This document shows positions 24,533 to 34,326 of a DNA stretch of 55,204 bases, piece by piece. The translations under genes were made by a program, and so were the position numbers. The notes beneath the pieces were generated by a model, which did not search any database, had not been told where the DNA came from, and saw only the letters and a program-made list of their open reading frames with translations. Origin of the DNA: an uncultured Porphyromonadaceae bacterium (GTDB lineage Bacteria; Bacteroidota; Bacteroidia; Bacteroidales; Muribaculaceae); the NCBI GenBank assembly GCA_947177035.1, contig CAMWSS010000014.1, positions 1 to 55,204 of the forward strand. Direction: 5' to 3'. Numbering within the stretch: the first letter of the stretch is position 1; every line of letters starts with the position of its first letter.

Positions 24533-27500
24533 ATGGAAAAGACTGAAATCAAGAAAGTGCTGCTGCTTGGCAGCGGTGCCCTCAAGATCGGTGAAGCCGG
24601 CGAATTCGACTATTCCGGATCGCAGGCTCTGAAAGCACTCAAAGAGGAGGGTATCACCACAGTGCTCATCAATCCGAATATCGCCACCGTGCAGACCTCG
24701 GAAGGATTTGCCGACAAAATTTATTTCCTTCCCGTCACTCCATATTTCGTGGAGCGCGTGATCGAGAAGGAACGTCCCGACGGCATTCTGCTCGCATTCG
24801 GCGGACAGACTGCTCTGAATTGTGGCGTCGAACTGTATCAGAGCGGAGTGCTCGAAAAATACGGCCTGAAAGTGCTCGGCACCCCGGTGCAGGCCATCAT
24901 GGACACCGAAGACCGCGAACTCTTCGTGAAAAAACTTGACGAGATCGACGTCAAGACAATCAAGAGCGAGGCCGTTGACTCTGTGGCCGAAGCCTGCGAA
25001 GCCGCCTCGAAACTCGGTTATCCCGTCATTGTGCGTGCCGCCTATGCTCTTGGCGGACTCGGATCGGGCTTCTGCGACAACGAAGAGGAACTCACCGCCC
25101 TGGTTGAAAAGGCGCTGTCGTTCTCTCCGCAGGTGCTGGTCGAGAAATCGCTCAAAGGATGGAAAGAAGTCGAATATGAAGTCGTGCGCGACCGCTTCGA
25201 CAACTGCATCACGGTCTGCAACATGGAAAACTTCGACCCGCTCGGCATCCACACCGGCGAGAGCATCGTGGTGGCTCCGTCGCAGACCCTCACAAACGAA
25301 GACTATCACTACCTGCGCAAACTCGCCATCAAGATCATCCGCCACATCGGCATTGTCGGCGAGTGCAACGTGCAATATGCCTTCGACCCCGAGTCGATGG
25401 ACTATCGCGTAATCGAGGTCAACGCCCGCCTGAGTCGTTCGTCGGCTCTCGCTTCAAAGGCCACAGGCTATCCTCTGGCTTTTGTCGCCGCTAAACTGGG
25501 ACTCGGATACGGCCTGTTCGACCTGCGCAACTCGGTCACCAAAGAGACTTCGGCCTTCTTTGAACCGGCTCTTGACTATTGCGTCGTGAAGATTCCACGC
25601 TGGGACCTCGGCAAATTCCATGGTGTGCGTCGCGAAATCGGCTCCTCCATGAAATCGGTCGGCGAAGTGATGGCTATCGGACGCACTTTCGAGGAAGCCA
25701 TCCAGAAAGGTCTGCGCATGATCGGCCAGGGAATGCACGGTTTTGTCGAAAACAAAGAACTGAAAATCGACAACATCGACAAGGCCCTGCGCGAACCGAC
25801 CGACAAACGCATATTCGTGATCGCCCAGGCGCTCAAAAACGGATATTCGGTCGAACGCATCCACGAACTGACCAAGATTGACCGCTGGTTCCTCTATAAG
25901 CTCCAGAACATCATGGACACTTCCCGTGAACTGGAAGAATATTCCACTCTGTCGTCCATGCCCGACGAATTGCTCCGTCTGGCAAAACAGCAGGGCTTCA
26001 GTGACTTCCAGGTGGCTCGCTCGGTGTTCAAGGAAACAATGGTCAACGCGCAGACTGCATCGATGGAAGTGCGCCGCCACCGCAAGACCCGCGGAATCGT
26101 GCCCGTGGTGAAGCAGATCGACACCCTTGCCGCTGAATATCCCGCGCAGACCAACTATCTCTACCTGACATATAACGGCTCATCCAACGACGTGACCTAT
26201 CTCCACGACCACCGCTCGATCGTGGTGCTCGGCTCCGGCGCATACCGCATCGGATCGTCGGTTGAATTCGACTGGTGCTCGGTCAACGCTCTGATGACGG
26301 TGAAAAAACAGGGCTGGCGCTCTGTGATGATAAACTACAATCCGGAAACCGTGTCTACCGACTATGACATGTGTGACCGACTCTATTTCGACGAACTCAC
26401 CTTCGAGCGTGTGATGGATATCCTCGACCTCGAGCAGCCTCACGGAACCATTCTGAGCGTGGGTGGTCAGATTCCCAACAACCTGGCCATGCGTCTTGAC
26501 GCCGAAGGGGTCAACATCCTCGGCACTTCGGCAAAGTGTATCGACAATGCCGAAGACCGCCACAAATTCTCGTCGATGCTCGATGAAATCGGCGTTGACC
26601 AGCCCCGCTGGCGCGAGCTCACCTCAATGGCCGATATCGACGAATTCATCAAGGAAGTGGGCTTCCCCGTGCTTGTCCGTCCCAGCTATGTGCTCTCAGG
26701 CGCGGCGATGAACGTCTGCTCCAACAACGAAGAGCTTGAGCGCTTCCTCCGTCTCGCGGCCAACGTCAGCAAGCAATATCCTGTCGTGGTGAGCCAGTTC
26801 ATCCAGAACGCCAAAGAGATCGAGATGGATGCAGTGGCCCAGGACGGCGAGATCAAAGCCTATGCCATCAGCGAGCATATTGAATTTGCCGGTGTCCACT
26901 CCGGCGACGCCACTATTCAGTTCCCGCCGCAGAAGCTCTATGTCGAGACAATGCGCCGCATCAAGAAAGTGTCGGCCAAAATCGCCAAAGCGCTTCAGAT
27001 ATCCGGCCCGTTCAACATCCAGTTCCTTGCAAAAAACAATGACATAAAGGTGATCGAGTGCAACCTTCGCGCTTCGCGTTCATTCCCGTTTGTCAGCAAG
27101 GTGCTGAAAATAAACTTCATCGACCTCGCCACCAAAGTGATGCTCGGACTCCCCGTCGAAAAGCCCAACAAGAGCGCCTTCGACCTCGACTATGTCGGCA
27201 TCAAGGCTTCGCAGTTCTCATTCTCCCGCCTTCAGGGCGCCGACCCCGTGCTTGGCGTCGACATGAGCTCCACGGGTGAAGTCGGCTGCATTGGCGACGA
27301 CACCGACGAAGCCATCCTCAAAGCCATGCTCTCGGTCGGACAGCGCATTCCCGCCAAATCCGTGCTTCTGTCAATGGGCACACCCAAACAGAAAGCCGAC
27401 CTGCTTGACGCGGCCCATATGCTTTATGACCACGGTTATAAGCTCTATGCCACCGGTGGAACATGTCAGTTCCTCGCCGACAACGGCATACCCTCAATCC

Positions 27501-27757
27501 GCGTCTACTGGCCCTCGCAGCCCGAAATGCAGCCTCAGGCGCTCGATCTGCTCCACGCCAAAGAGATCGACATGGTTGTCAACGTGCCGAAAAACCTCAC
27601 TCCGGCCGAACTGAGCAACGGTTACAAGATACGTCGCGCCGCCATCGATCTGAACATACCGCTGATCACCAACGCGCGTCTGGCCGGTGCCTTCATCAAT
27701 GCTTTCACATCAATGTCTCTCAGCGATATAGAAATCAGATCGTGGGATGAATACTAA
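24533..27757 (+). CDS. carB: Carbamoyl-phosphate synthase large subunit
   Basis: A 1074-aa synthetase with two ATP-grasp halves. The first half opens KKVLLLGSGALKIGEAGEFD and the second is recognisable from VVLGSGAYRIGSSVEFDW near residue 564. The C-terminal methylglyoxal-synthase-like regulatory domain (about 940-1074) includes LYATGGTCQFLADNGI. It makes carbamoyl phosphate from bicarbonate, ammonia and 2 ATP, with CarA supplying ammonia. Full length, no defect seen. Three or four more genes follow closely on the same strand. Confidence 0.97.
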   Translation: MEKTEIKKVLLLGSGALKIGEAGEFDYSGSQALKALKEEGITTVLINPNIATVQTSEGFADKIYFLPVTPYFVERVIEKERPDGILLAFGGQTALNCGVELYQSGVLEKYGLKVLGTPVQAIMDTEDRELFVKKLDEIDVKTIKSEAVDSVAEACEAASKLGYPVIVRAAYALGGLGSGFCDNEEELTALVEKALSFSPQVLVEKSLKGWKEVEYEVVRDRFDNCITVCNMENFDPLGIHTGESIVVAPSQTLTNEDYHYLRKLAIKIIRHIGIVGECNVQYAFDPESMDYRVIEVNARLSRSSALASKATGYPLAFVAAKLGLGYGLFDLRNSVTKETSAFFEPALDYCVVKIPRWDLGKFHGVRREIGSSMKSVGEVMAIGRTFEEAIQKGLRMIGQGMHGFVENKELKIDNIDKALREPTDKRIFVIAQALKNGYSVERIHELTKIDRWFLYKLQNIMDTSRELEEYSTLSSMPDELLRLAKQQGFSDFQVARSVFKETMVNAQTASMEVRRHRKTRGIVPVVKQIDTLAAEYPAQTNYLYLTYNGSSNDVTYLHDHRSIVVLGSGAYRIGSSVEFDWCSVNALMTVKKQGWRSVMINYNPETVSTDYDMCDRLYFDELTFERVMDILDLEQPHGTILSVGGQIPNNLAMRLDAEGVNILGTSAKCIDNAEDRHKFSSMLDEIGVDQPRWRELTSMADIDEFIKEVGFPVLVRPSYVLSGAAMNVCSNNEELERFLRLAANVSKQYPVVVSQFIQNAKEIEMDAVAQDGEIKAYAISEHIEFAGVHSGDATIQFPPQKLYVETMRRIKKVSAKIAKALQISGPFNIQFLAKNNDIKVIECNLRASRSFPFVSKVLKINFIDLATKVMLGLPVEKPNKSAFDLDYVGIKASQFSFSRLQGADPVLGVDMSSTGEVGCIGDDTDEAILKAMLSVGQRIPAKSVLLSMGTPKQKADLLDAAHMLYDHGYKLYATGGTCQFLADNGIPSIRVYWPSQPEMQPQALDLLHAKEIDMVVNVPKNLTPAELSNGYKIRRAAIDLNIPLITNARLAGAFINAFTSMSLSDIEIRSWDEY

Positions 27758-27771
27758 CAAAACATAATTAT

Positions 27772-28791
27772 ATGACAAAAAACGCCCTCATCTCCTTCAT
27801 GACAGCGCTTCTGCTTTTCGGCGGAAGCGCTGTTGCGTCTAAAAAAGACGCCAAAATCAACAGTATGCCCGATCTGCAGTTTGTCGACGTGTTCAACGGA
27901 GGCGACACAGTGAGCCTCTCGTTCGTCGATGCCGCCCCGTTCATCTACGAAGGAGAAAAATGGATTGATTTCAGTCCGGCCACATGGAAGTTTCTCCACG
28001 ACGAAATGCTCTGGCGCTATCAGCGCATGGTCGATGACCGCACTGCACGCGCGGCAATCAACCGCATGGACGAACATCGCCGCCCGATCAGCAAGAATCC
28101 TCCTCTCATGGGCATAATGCGCACGGCAAATGATTGCTACATGTCGGAACGCGTATATCAGATGTGTCTTGACTCGCTCGTCGCATTCTCTCAGTCGATG
28201 GCCGAAGCCGGAAAAATCCACAAAACCGACTATTTCCGGGTGACGCGCTGGGAAAACAACATGCACTTGCGTGAATCGCATTATCTTGAACCGCAGCAGA
28301 AAGAATATCTGGCATATATCAACCCGCTGAAGATGGACAAGAAGCCGGTCTGCATGACCGACACAATGGGGCTGGTCGACTATAATCCGGCTGAATTCGT
28401 GGTCTATCGCTATATGGATTGCAAAGCTGCCGAACCATGGATAAAGGCTGATATGGTGGCGAAATACCGCTTCTTCGCCCATGTGCTCAAAAATGCCGAC
28501 GGCAAACTCGTGCAGACGTCGACTGCCGACGAACTCAGACTTTCGCCGCAAGTGTGGGCATTCTTCACCGAGGTGCTTGACGGCCTTAATGCCCCAGGCA
28601 GCAGAGTGCACTATCCGGCCGACAGCTGGACCGACGATCCGGCCGAAGCCGAACGGATGGCCCGTGAATTCTTCCTTGCCTACAATCGCGGACATTCATC
28701 GAAGGTGCTCAAGAAAAACGGATCGCCCAAGAGCTTCTACAATCCTTCGCCTGACCGCTATGTGGACGGATCGTACTACTATCGCAATTAA
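27772..28791 (+). CDS. Secreted protein of unknown function
   Basis: A 339-aa protein not recognised as a known family. A signal peptide (MTKNALISFMTALLLFGGSAVA) is followed by a soluble, Trp/Tyr-rich domain. Notable stretches are WKFLHDEMLWRYQRMVDDR, a central YFRVTRWENNMHLRESHYL and a polar C-terminus ending SPDRYVDGSYYYRN. There are three cysteines and no membrane helix after the signal, so it is probably periplasmic. It lies 14 bp after carB and 37 bp before the pyrophosphatase gene, but nothing visible links it to either function. Confidence 0.8.
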   Translation: MTKNALISFMTALLLFGGSAVASKKDAKINSMPDLQFVDVFNGGDTVSLSFVDAAPFIYEGEKWIDFSPATWKFLHDEMLWRYQRMVDDRTARAAINRMDEHRRPISKNPPLMGIMRTANDCYMSERVYQMCLDSLVAFSQSMAEAGKIHKTDYFRVTRWENNMHLRESHYLEPQQKEYLAYINPLKMDKKPVCMTDTMGLVDYNPAEFVVYRYMDCKAAEPWIKADMVAKYRFFAHVLKNADGKLVQTSTADELRLSPQVWAFFTEVLDGLNAPGSRVHYPADSWTDDPAEAERMAREFFLAYNRGHSSKVLKKNGSPKSFYNPSPDRYVDGSYYYRN

Positions 28792-28828
28792 TTCACTGTT
28801 TCACTAATAAATTTATTTTCTCTGACTT

Positions 28829-31063
28829 ATGGAAGTCCCCTGCATGTTCTGGCTGGTGCCTGTGGCGTCGCTTCTGGCGCTGCTGCTGGCCGGATATTTC
28901 TATCGCAGCATGAAGCGTGAGAGCGAAGGCACTCCGCTGATGCAGAAAATCGCGTCACACGTCCGCAAGGGCGCTATGTCCTATCTCCGTCAACAATACA
29001 AAGTCGTCACAGCCGTATTCGTTGTCCTTGTGATCATCTTCTCGATCATGGCCTATGGATTCGGCGTACAGAACAACTGGGTGCCCGTCGCCTTCCTCAC
29101 CGGTGGCTTCTTCAGTGGCCTCGCCGGCTACCTCGGCATGAAGACCGCCACACATGCGTCGGCCCGCACGGCCAATGCCGCGCGCGAAAGCCTGAATTCC
29201 GGCCTGCGTGTGGCCTTCCGCTCCGGCGCCGTGATGGGACTGGTGGTGGTCGGCCTCGGTCTGCTCGACATCTCCTTCTGGTATCTGCTCCTCAACTGGA
29301 TTGAACCCGAAGCCGGAACCCACAAGCTCACGATGATCACCACGACCATGCTCACCTTCGGCATGGGCGCCTCGACCCAGGCGCTGTTTGCGCGCGTGGG
29401 TGGCGGCATCTACACCAAGGCCGCCGACGTCGGCGCTGATCTGGTCGGCAAAGTTGAAGCCGGAATTCCCGAAGACGACCCGCGCAACCCCGCCACAATC
29501 GCAGACAACGTCGGCGACAACGTCGGCGACGTGGCCGGCATGGGCGCCGACCTCTATGAAAGCTACTGCGGATCGATTCTCGCCACCGCCGCTCTCGGTG
29601 CCGCCGCCGGTGCCGGTGCCGTGGCCTCTCTCGGAGTGGATGGCGCTGTAGCCCTGCAGGTCAAGGCCGTGCTTGCTCCGATGCTGATCGCCGCCGTCGG
29701 CATCATCCTCTCGATCATCGGCATCTTCGCCGTCAAGACCAAAGAAAACGCCTCGATCAAAAACCTGCTCAACTCGCTGGCTGTCGGAACCAACCTCAGC
29801 TCGGCTCTGATCGTGGTGGCCACGTTCGGTCTGATGTATCTGCTTGAAATGCCCAACTGGATCAACATATCGCTCGCTGTCGTTGTCGGCCTGCTCGTCG
29901 GCATCGTCATCGGACGTGCCACGGAATACTACACTTCCCAGTCCTACAAACCCACAAAACGCCTGGCCGAAAGCGGTCAGACCGGACCTGCCACCGTCAT
30001 CATCTCCGGTGTCGGCCTCGGCATGGTGTCGACAGCCATACCCGTCATCGCTGTCGTTGCCGGTATAATCCTCAGCTACTGGCTGGCTTCTGGCTTTGAC
30101 TTCGCCAACATCTCGTGGGGCCTTTACGGCATCGGCATCGCTGCTGTCGGCATGCTCTCCACCCTTGGAATCACTCTGGCTACTGACGCTTACGGACCTA
30201 TCGCCGACAACGCCGGCGGAAACGCCGAAATGAGCGGCCTGGGTGAAGGAGTGCGCAAACGTACCGACGCTCTCGACTCTCTCGGCAACACCACCGCCGC
30301 CACCGGCAAAGGTTTCGCCATCGGATCTGCCGCACTGACCGGACTGGCTCTGCTTGCATCATACATTGAAGAAATCCGCATCGGCCTCCACCGCATCGGC
30401 CAGGACTTTATCCAGATCGGCACCTCGATCTCCGACGAACCTGTCAGAATCCCGCTTGAATCAGCCACCTTCACTGACTTCATGATGGCCTATGACGTGA
30501 CTCTCATGAACCCGATGGTGCTATCGGGCATGTTCATCGGCGCCATGATGGCATTCCTCTTCTGCGGTCTGACCATGAACGCCGTTGGCCGCGCAGCCTC
30601 CCACATGGTGGAAGAAGTGCGCCGCCAGTTCCGTGAAATCAAAGGCATTCTCACCGGCGACGCCGAACCCGACTACGCCCGTTGCGTCCAGATCTCGACC
30701 AAAGGCGCGCAGCGCGAAATGGTGTTCCCGTCGCTGATGGCCATCGCCGTGCCGATCATTGTCGGTCTTGTGTTCGGTGTTCCTGGAGTTGTCGGTCTGC
30801 TTGTCGGCGGACTCAGCGCCGGTTTCGTGCTGGCCGTGTTCATGGCAAACGCCGGCGGAGCATGGGACAATGCCAAAAAATATATCGAAGAAGGCAACTT
30901 CGGCGGCAAGGGCAGCGACGTCCACAAGGCTACCGTTGTCGGCGACACTGTCGGCGATCCGTTCAAAGACACCTCCGGCCCGTCGCTCAACATCCTGATC
31001 AAACTCATGAGCATGGTCGCCATTGTGATGGCGGGACTCACCGTAAGCTGGAGCCTTTTCTGA
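28829..31063 (+). CDS. hppA: K+-dependent membrane pyrophosphatase (ion pump)
   Basis: A 744-aa integral membrane pyrophosphatase with about 16 helices that couples PPi hydrolysis to Na+ and/or H+ export. The PPi-binding signature DVGADLVGKVEAGIPEDDPR runs from about residue 198, followed by ADNVGDNVGDVAGMGADLYE. The segment GNTTAATGKG has Ala490 and Gly493 where K+-independent enzymes have Lys and Thr, so this is the K+-dependent class, which includes Na+ pumps and Na+/H+ dual pumps of Bacteroidetes. The C-terminal acidic site is GGAWDNAKKYIEEGNFGGKG. The exact ion cannot be settled by eye. Confidence 0.95.
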   Translation: MEVPCMFWLVPVASLLALLLAGYFYRSMKRESEGTPLMQKIASHVRKGAMSYLRQQYKVVTAVFVVLVIIFSIMAYGFGVQNNWVPVAFLTGGFFSGLAGYLGMKTATHASARTANAARESLNSGLRVAFRSGAVMGLVVVGLGLLDISFWYLLLNWIEPEAGTHKLTMITTTMLTFGMGASTQALFARVGGGIYTKAADVGADLVGKVEAGIPEDDPRNPATIADNVGDNVGDVAGMGADLYESYCGSILATAALGAAAGAGAVASLGVDGAVALQVKAVLAPMLIAAVGIILSIIGIFAVKTKENASIKNLLNSLAVGTNLSSALIVVATFGLMYLLEMPNWINISLAVVVGLLVGIVIGRATEYYTSQSYKPTKRLAESGQTGPATVIISGVGLGMVSTAIPVIAVVAGIILSYWLASGFDFANISWGLYGIGIAAVGMLSTLGITLATDAYGPIADNAGGNAEMSGLGEGVRKRTDALDSLGNTTAATGKGFAIGSAALTGLALLASYIEEIRIGLHRIGQDFIQIGTSISDEPVRIPLESATFTDFMMAYDVTLMNPMVLSGMFIGAMMAFLFCGLTMNAVGRAASHMVEEVRRQFREIKGILTGDAEPDYARCVQISTKGAQREMVFPSLMAIAVPIIVGLVFGVPGVVGLLVGGLSAGFVLAVFMANAGGAWDNAKKYIEEGNFGGKGSDVHKATVVGDTVGDPFKDTSGPSLNILIKLMSMVAIVMAGLTVSWSLF

Positions 31064-31064
31064 T

Positions 31065-33206
31065 ATGAAGAAACACTTGTCAGTACCCTTTGCTGTCATG
31101 GGACTCATTTCAACGGCCGCCTGCACATCCTCCGGGCCTGAAGCCCCCGGAAGCTATCCTGCCGCCCCGGTTGACTCCACGGTGGTCGACGACTACTTTG
31201 GCCATGCCGTGGCCGACCCCTACCGTCCGCTCGAAGACGACACCGCAGCGGTTACCCTCGAATGGGTCAAAGCTGAAAATGCCGTCACCGAAGCGTACAT
31301 AAACGCAATCCCATTCCGCGACAGACTCCGCGAACGCATGGCGCGCGTGGCCGATTACCGGAAAACAGGACTGCCGTGGCGCGAGAAAAACGGTAAATTC
31401 TACTATTTTTCCAACGACGGACTCCAAAACCAGTCAGTGCTCTATGAAACTGACTCCGTCGGAGTGCCCGGACGCGTGATTCTCGATCCTAACCAGCTGA
31501 GCGACAATGGCACTGTCGCTCTGGCTGGGATCTTCTTTGACCCGACGCAACGCTATCTGGCCTATACCGTCAACCGCAACGGAAGCGACTGGACCGAAAT
31601 CTTCGTGCTCGACACCCGGACCGGACAGCTGCTCCCCGACCACATCGAGTGGGCCAAGTTCACTGAAGTGGCATGGCATGGCGATGGATTCTACTATAGT
31701 GCCTATCAGCGCCCCGGCCAAGGAAAGGAACTGAGCGACGCCAATGAATATCAGCGCATCTACTTCCATCGCCTCGGCACTGATCAGGACGCCGATCAGA
31801 TCGTGTATGAAGATATGGAGCACCCGCTCTATTTCCACTCGGCCCTTGTCGACGAAGACCAGACCGTCCTGATGCTCTACATTGCCGGACAAGGCTCGGG
31901 CAACGGTCTCAAAATAAAAGACCTCCGCAAGCCTGATTCGAAATGGATCACCATGGAGCCGACTCAGGATGAGGCGGTCAGCATTTTCGACGTCGAAGGC
32001 GACACCCTGTTCATCGAAACGACATGGGGCGCTCCGCGCACACGCATTATGGTGGCCGACATCAATCATCCCGAGCGCGAAAACTGGCGCGAACTTGTGC
32101 CCGAAGCCGAAGGGGTGCTTGTCGGAACCACGGAATGCGGCCCGGACTTCGTTCTGACCTATGAGCAGGACGCCGTCAACCGTGCGTGGCTCTACACCCG
32201 CGCCGGACAGAAAATCCGCGAAATCGAACTGCCCGGACTCGGATCGGCGGCATTCAGCGGATCGCGTCATTTCCCCGAACTGTACTACTCGTTCGCAAGC
32301 TATGTCCGCCCCTCGACAATCTATGCCTACGATACAGCCTCCGGCCAAAGCTCTGCCGTGATATCGCCTGAAGTCAACGGATTCACCCCCGACGACTACA
32401 TTACCGAGCAGATCTTCTACACGTCATCCGACGGAACCCGTGTCCCGATGTTTGTCACCCGCCGCAAAGACGTGAAGCTCGACGGAACCAACCCGACGCT
32501 GCTCTATGGCTATGGCGGATTCAACATCTCGCTCAACCCCGGCTTCTCGGCCTACCGCATACCCTGGCTTGAAAACGGCGGCATTTACGTCGTGGCCAAC
32601 CTGCGCGGTGGTGGCGAATATGGCGAAGAATGGCATCGTGCCGGCACGAAGATGCAGAAGCTCAACGTGTTCAATGATTTCATCGCCGCTGCCGAATATC
32701 TCTGCGACAATGGCTACACATCGCCATCCCGTCTGGCCATTATGGGCGGAAGCAACGGCGGCCTGCTTGTCGGCGCCACCGTCAACATGCGCCCCGACCT
32801 GTTCAAAGTGGCCATTCCCGAAGTCGGCGTGATGGACATGCTGCGCTATCACCTGTTCACTATCGGATGGAACTGGGCCTCTGACTATGGCACCTCCGCC
32901 GATTCAGCCGAAATGGCCGAATATCTGCTCGGATACTCGCCGCTGCACAACATCCGCAACGGTGTGGAATATCCTGCGATTCTGGTGACTACAGCCGACC
33001 ACGACGACCGCGTCGTTCCCGCGCATTCATTCAAATATGCTGCAGCTCTCCAGGCTGCCGACACCGGTTCTGCTCCGAAACTCATACGCATTGACACCGA
33101 TGCCGGCCACGGAGGCGGAAAACCGACATCAAAAGTGCTCGACGAATACGCCGACATATACTCATTTATCTTCTACAACCTTGGCATCACTCCTTCGACA
33201 GATTAA
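31065..33206 (+). CDS. Prolyl oligopeptidase (S9A) lipoprotein
   Basis: A 713-aa serine peptidase that cleaves short peptides after proline. A lipoprotein signal (lipobox TAAC, Cys20) places it on the cell envelope. The N-terminal beta-propeller covers about 40-440. The C-terminal alpha/beta-hydrolase has Ser563 in MGGSNGGLL, the Asp loop ADHDDRVVPAHS and His682 in DAGHGGGKP. It starts 1 bp after hppA, so it is translationally coupled to it. It may feed the peptide transporters encoded at 17968-21813, which is inference. Confidence 0.95.
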   Translation: MKKHLSVPFAVMGLISTAACTSSGPEAPGSYPAAPVDSTVVDDYFGHAVADPYRPLEDDTAAVTLEWVKAENAVTEAYINAIPFRDRLRERMARVADYRKTGLPWREKNGKFYYFSNDGLQNQSVLYETDSVGVPGRVILDPNQLSDNGTVALAGIFFDPTQRYLAYTVNRNGSDWTEIFVLDTRTGQLLPDHIEWAKFTEVAWHGDGFYYSAYQRPGQGKELSDANEYQRIYFHRLGTDQDADQIVYEDMEHPLYFHSALVDEDQTVLMLYIAGQGSGNGLKIKDLRKPDSKWITMEPTQDEAVSIFDVEGDTLFIETTWGAPRTRIMVADINHPERENWRELVPEAEGVLVGTTECGPDFVLTYEQDAVNRAWLYTRAGQKIREIELPGLGSAAFSGSRHFPELYYSFASYVRPSTIYAYDTASGQSSAVISPEVNGFTPDDYITEQIFYTSSDGTRVPMFVTRRKDVKLDGTNPTLLYGYGGFNISLNPGFSAYRIPWLENGGIYVVANLRGGGEYGEEWHRAGTKMQKLNVFNDFIAAAEYLCDNGYTSPSRLAIMGGSNGGLLVGATVNMRPDLFKVAIPEVGVMDMLRYHLFTIGWNWASDYGTSADSAEMAEYLLGYSPLHNIRNGVEYPAILVTTADHDDRVVPAHSFKYAAALQAADTGSAPKLIRIDTDAGHGGGKPTSKVLDEYADIYSFIFYNLGITPSTD

Positions 33207-34146
33207 ATCGACTGCCGACCGTTGTTTCATCACGGTTGTGGCCGCAAGCATGGCGCTTGCGGCCATGCCGGGATGTATCACCGGAATCGAAAGCTCACCG
33301 AGCGTCACCAAGTCAGAAATAAAACGACAGAAAAACACCCTGCCAACCCCCGAACAGCAACTGATCGGCCAAGTGACACACCAGCCTTTTCGCGACTGGA
33401 CAGCAGGCAAGGAATTCATTGTCACAGACCCTAAAATAGCCCTTGTGCTGACCCCTGACGAGGCTGCTTCGCGTCTCGCTCCCGGACACACCATCAGATT
33501 CCGGGGAATGACCCCGCAACTCACCGTCATGGGCGACAGCGTCGCGCTGCTCCGCTTTGAAACTTCGTCGGGCCAGCTGCTCGACTACCGTTCGGAAATG
33601 TCGCCGGCCGCAATCCGCGCCGCCAGAACGGTCTTCCTGCCATTCTCGGTCGAACGCTCCATGGTGCAGACGGCCGACTCGCTCCTTCGCGGACGCGAAC
33701 TCTATCTCCTCACCTCACACCGGCGCTCGGCCGACGGTTCCGCCGATGCCGAAGGCCGCAAATTTGTGCCGGTCCGCGTTGACTCCGTCGTGGCCGGAGA
33801 TTCGGCCTTCCCGTTGAAAATAGTTTTTACGGACCGGACAGACGCCACATATTCCACATTCATCGACGCCGACTCGCCGGCCCACACCTCGAGAGCCTTC
33901 CATCGCCTCTTCTCATTCTCCGACCCGCGGCGCAATTACCCGAAAATATCCGATCAGGCCTGGGACCACATCACGCGATCGGAAGTGGCTCTGGAAATGA
34001 GCCGCACGGAGTGCAGGCTCGCGCTGGGCAATCCTGACCGGATCGACCGCTCGCTCGGCTCCGGCAATATGGGCGAACGGTGGACATACGACGACGGCAC
34101 CGTCCTCCTCTTCTTCGACGGACTTCTCAGCGAATACCGACGATAG
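33181..34146 (+). CDS. Lipoprotein with BamE/SmpA-like C-terminal domain
   Basis: A 321-aa protein, if a TTG at 33181 is the start. That gives a basic lipoprotein signal (MASLLRQIKSTADRCFITVV) with a lipobox MPGC further on. No ATG fits without a long upstream extension that reads through the S9 peptidase gene, which it overlaps by 26 bp. The middle region is unrecognised. The last 50 residues (ALEMSRTECRLALGNPD, ERWTYDDGTVLLFFDG) follow the BamE/SmpA pattern of a short helix, a Gly-Pro turn and a beta hairpin. A role at the outer membrane is a guess from that fold. Confidence 0.7.
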   Translation: MASLLRQIKSTADRCFITVVAASMALAAMPGCITGIESSPSVTKSEIKRQKNTLPTPEQQLIGQVTHQPFRDWTAGKEFIVTDPKIALVLTPDEAASRLAPGHTIRFRGMTPQLTVMGDSVALLRFETSSGQLLDYRSEMSPAAIRAARTVFLPFSVERSMVQTADSLLRGRELYLLTSHRRSADGSADAEGRKFVPVRVDSVVAGDSAFPLKIVFTDRTDATYSTFIDADSPAHTSRAFHRLFSFSDPRRNYPKISDQAWDHITRSEVALEMSRTECRLALGNPDRIDRSLGSGNMGERWTYDDGTVLLFFDGLLSEYRR

Positions 34147-34160
34147 GCATCGCCTGGGGC

Positions 34161-34220
34161 AACGATTTTGCGGACACACTGCGGACACACTGAATCGTTA
34201 CCTCACATTTTTTAATGTGA
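34161..34220 (+). repeat. Nested small repeats upstream of gyrA
   Basis: GCGGACACACT occurs twice in tandem (34170-34180, 34181-34191) between inverted AACGATT (34161-34167) and AATCGTT (34193-34199). A second inverted repeat TCACATT/AATGTGA follows (34203-34209, 34214-34220). All lie 30-90 bp upstream of the -7 box of gyrA and could be protein-binding sites. Confidence 0.6.
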
Positions 34221-34248
34221 AAAATGCCGCCGTTCCAGAAAAAAATCG

Positions 34249-34256
34249 TACCTTTG
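34249..34256 (+). promoter_or_regulatory. -7 box of the gyrA promoter
   Basis: TACCTTTG fits TAnnTTTG. No TTTG is seen about 20 bp upstream, so the promoter is incomplete by consensus. The leader to the ATG at 34327 would be about 65 nt. Confidence 0.5.
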
Positions 34257-34326
34257 TCTGACTGTTTGCAGGCCATTTTTAATGGTCTGCGAAACCTCAC
34301 GAAAAAACTCTATTAATAAGAAAATA

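Noticed and set aside
23596-25375. Minus-strand frames opposite carA and carB (329 and 289 aa)
   Set aside because: Both mirror highly conserved housekeeping genes and have no recognisable domain.
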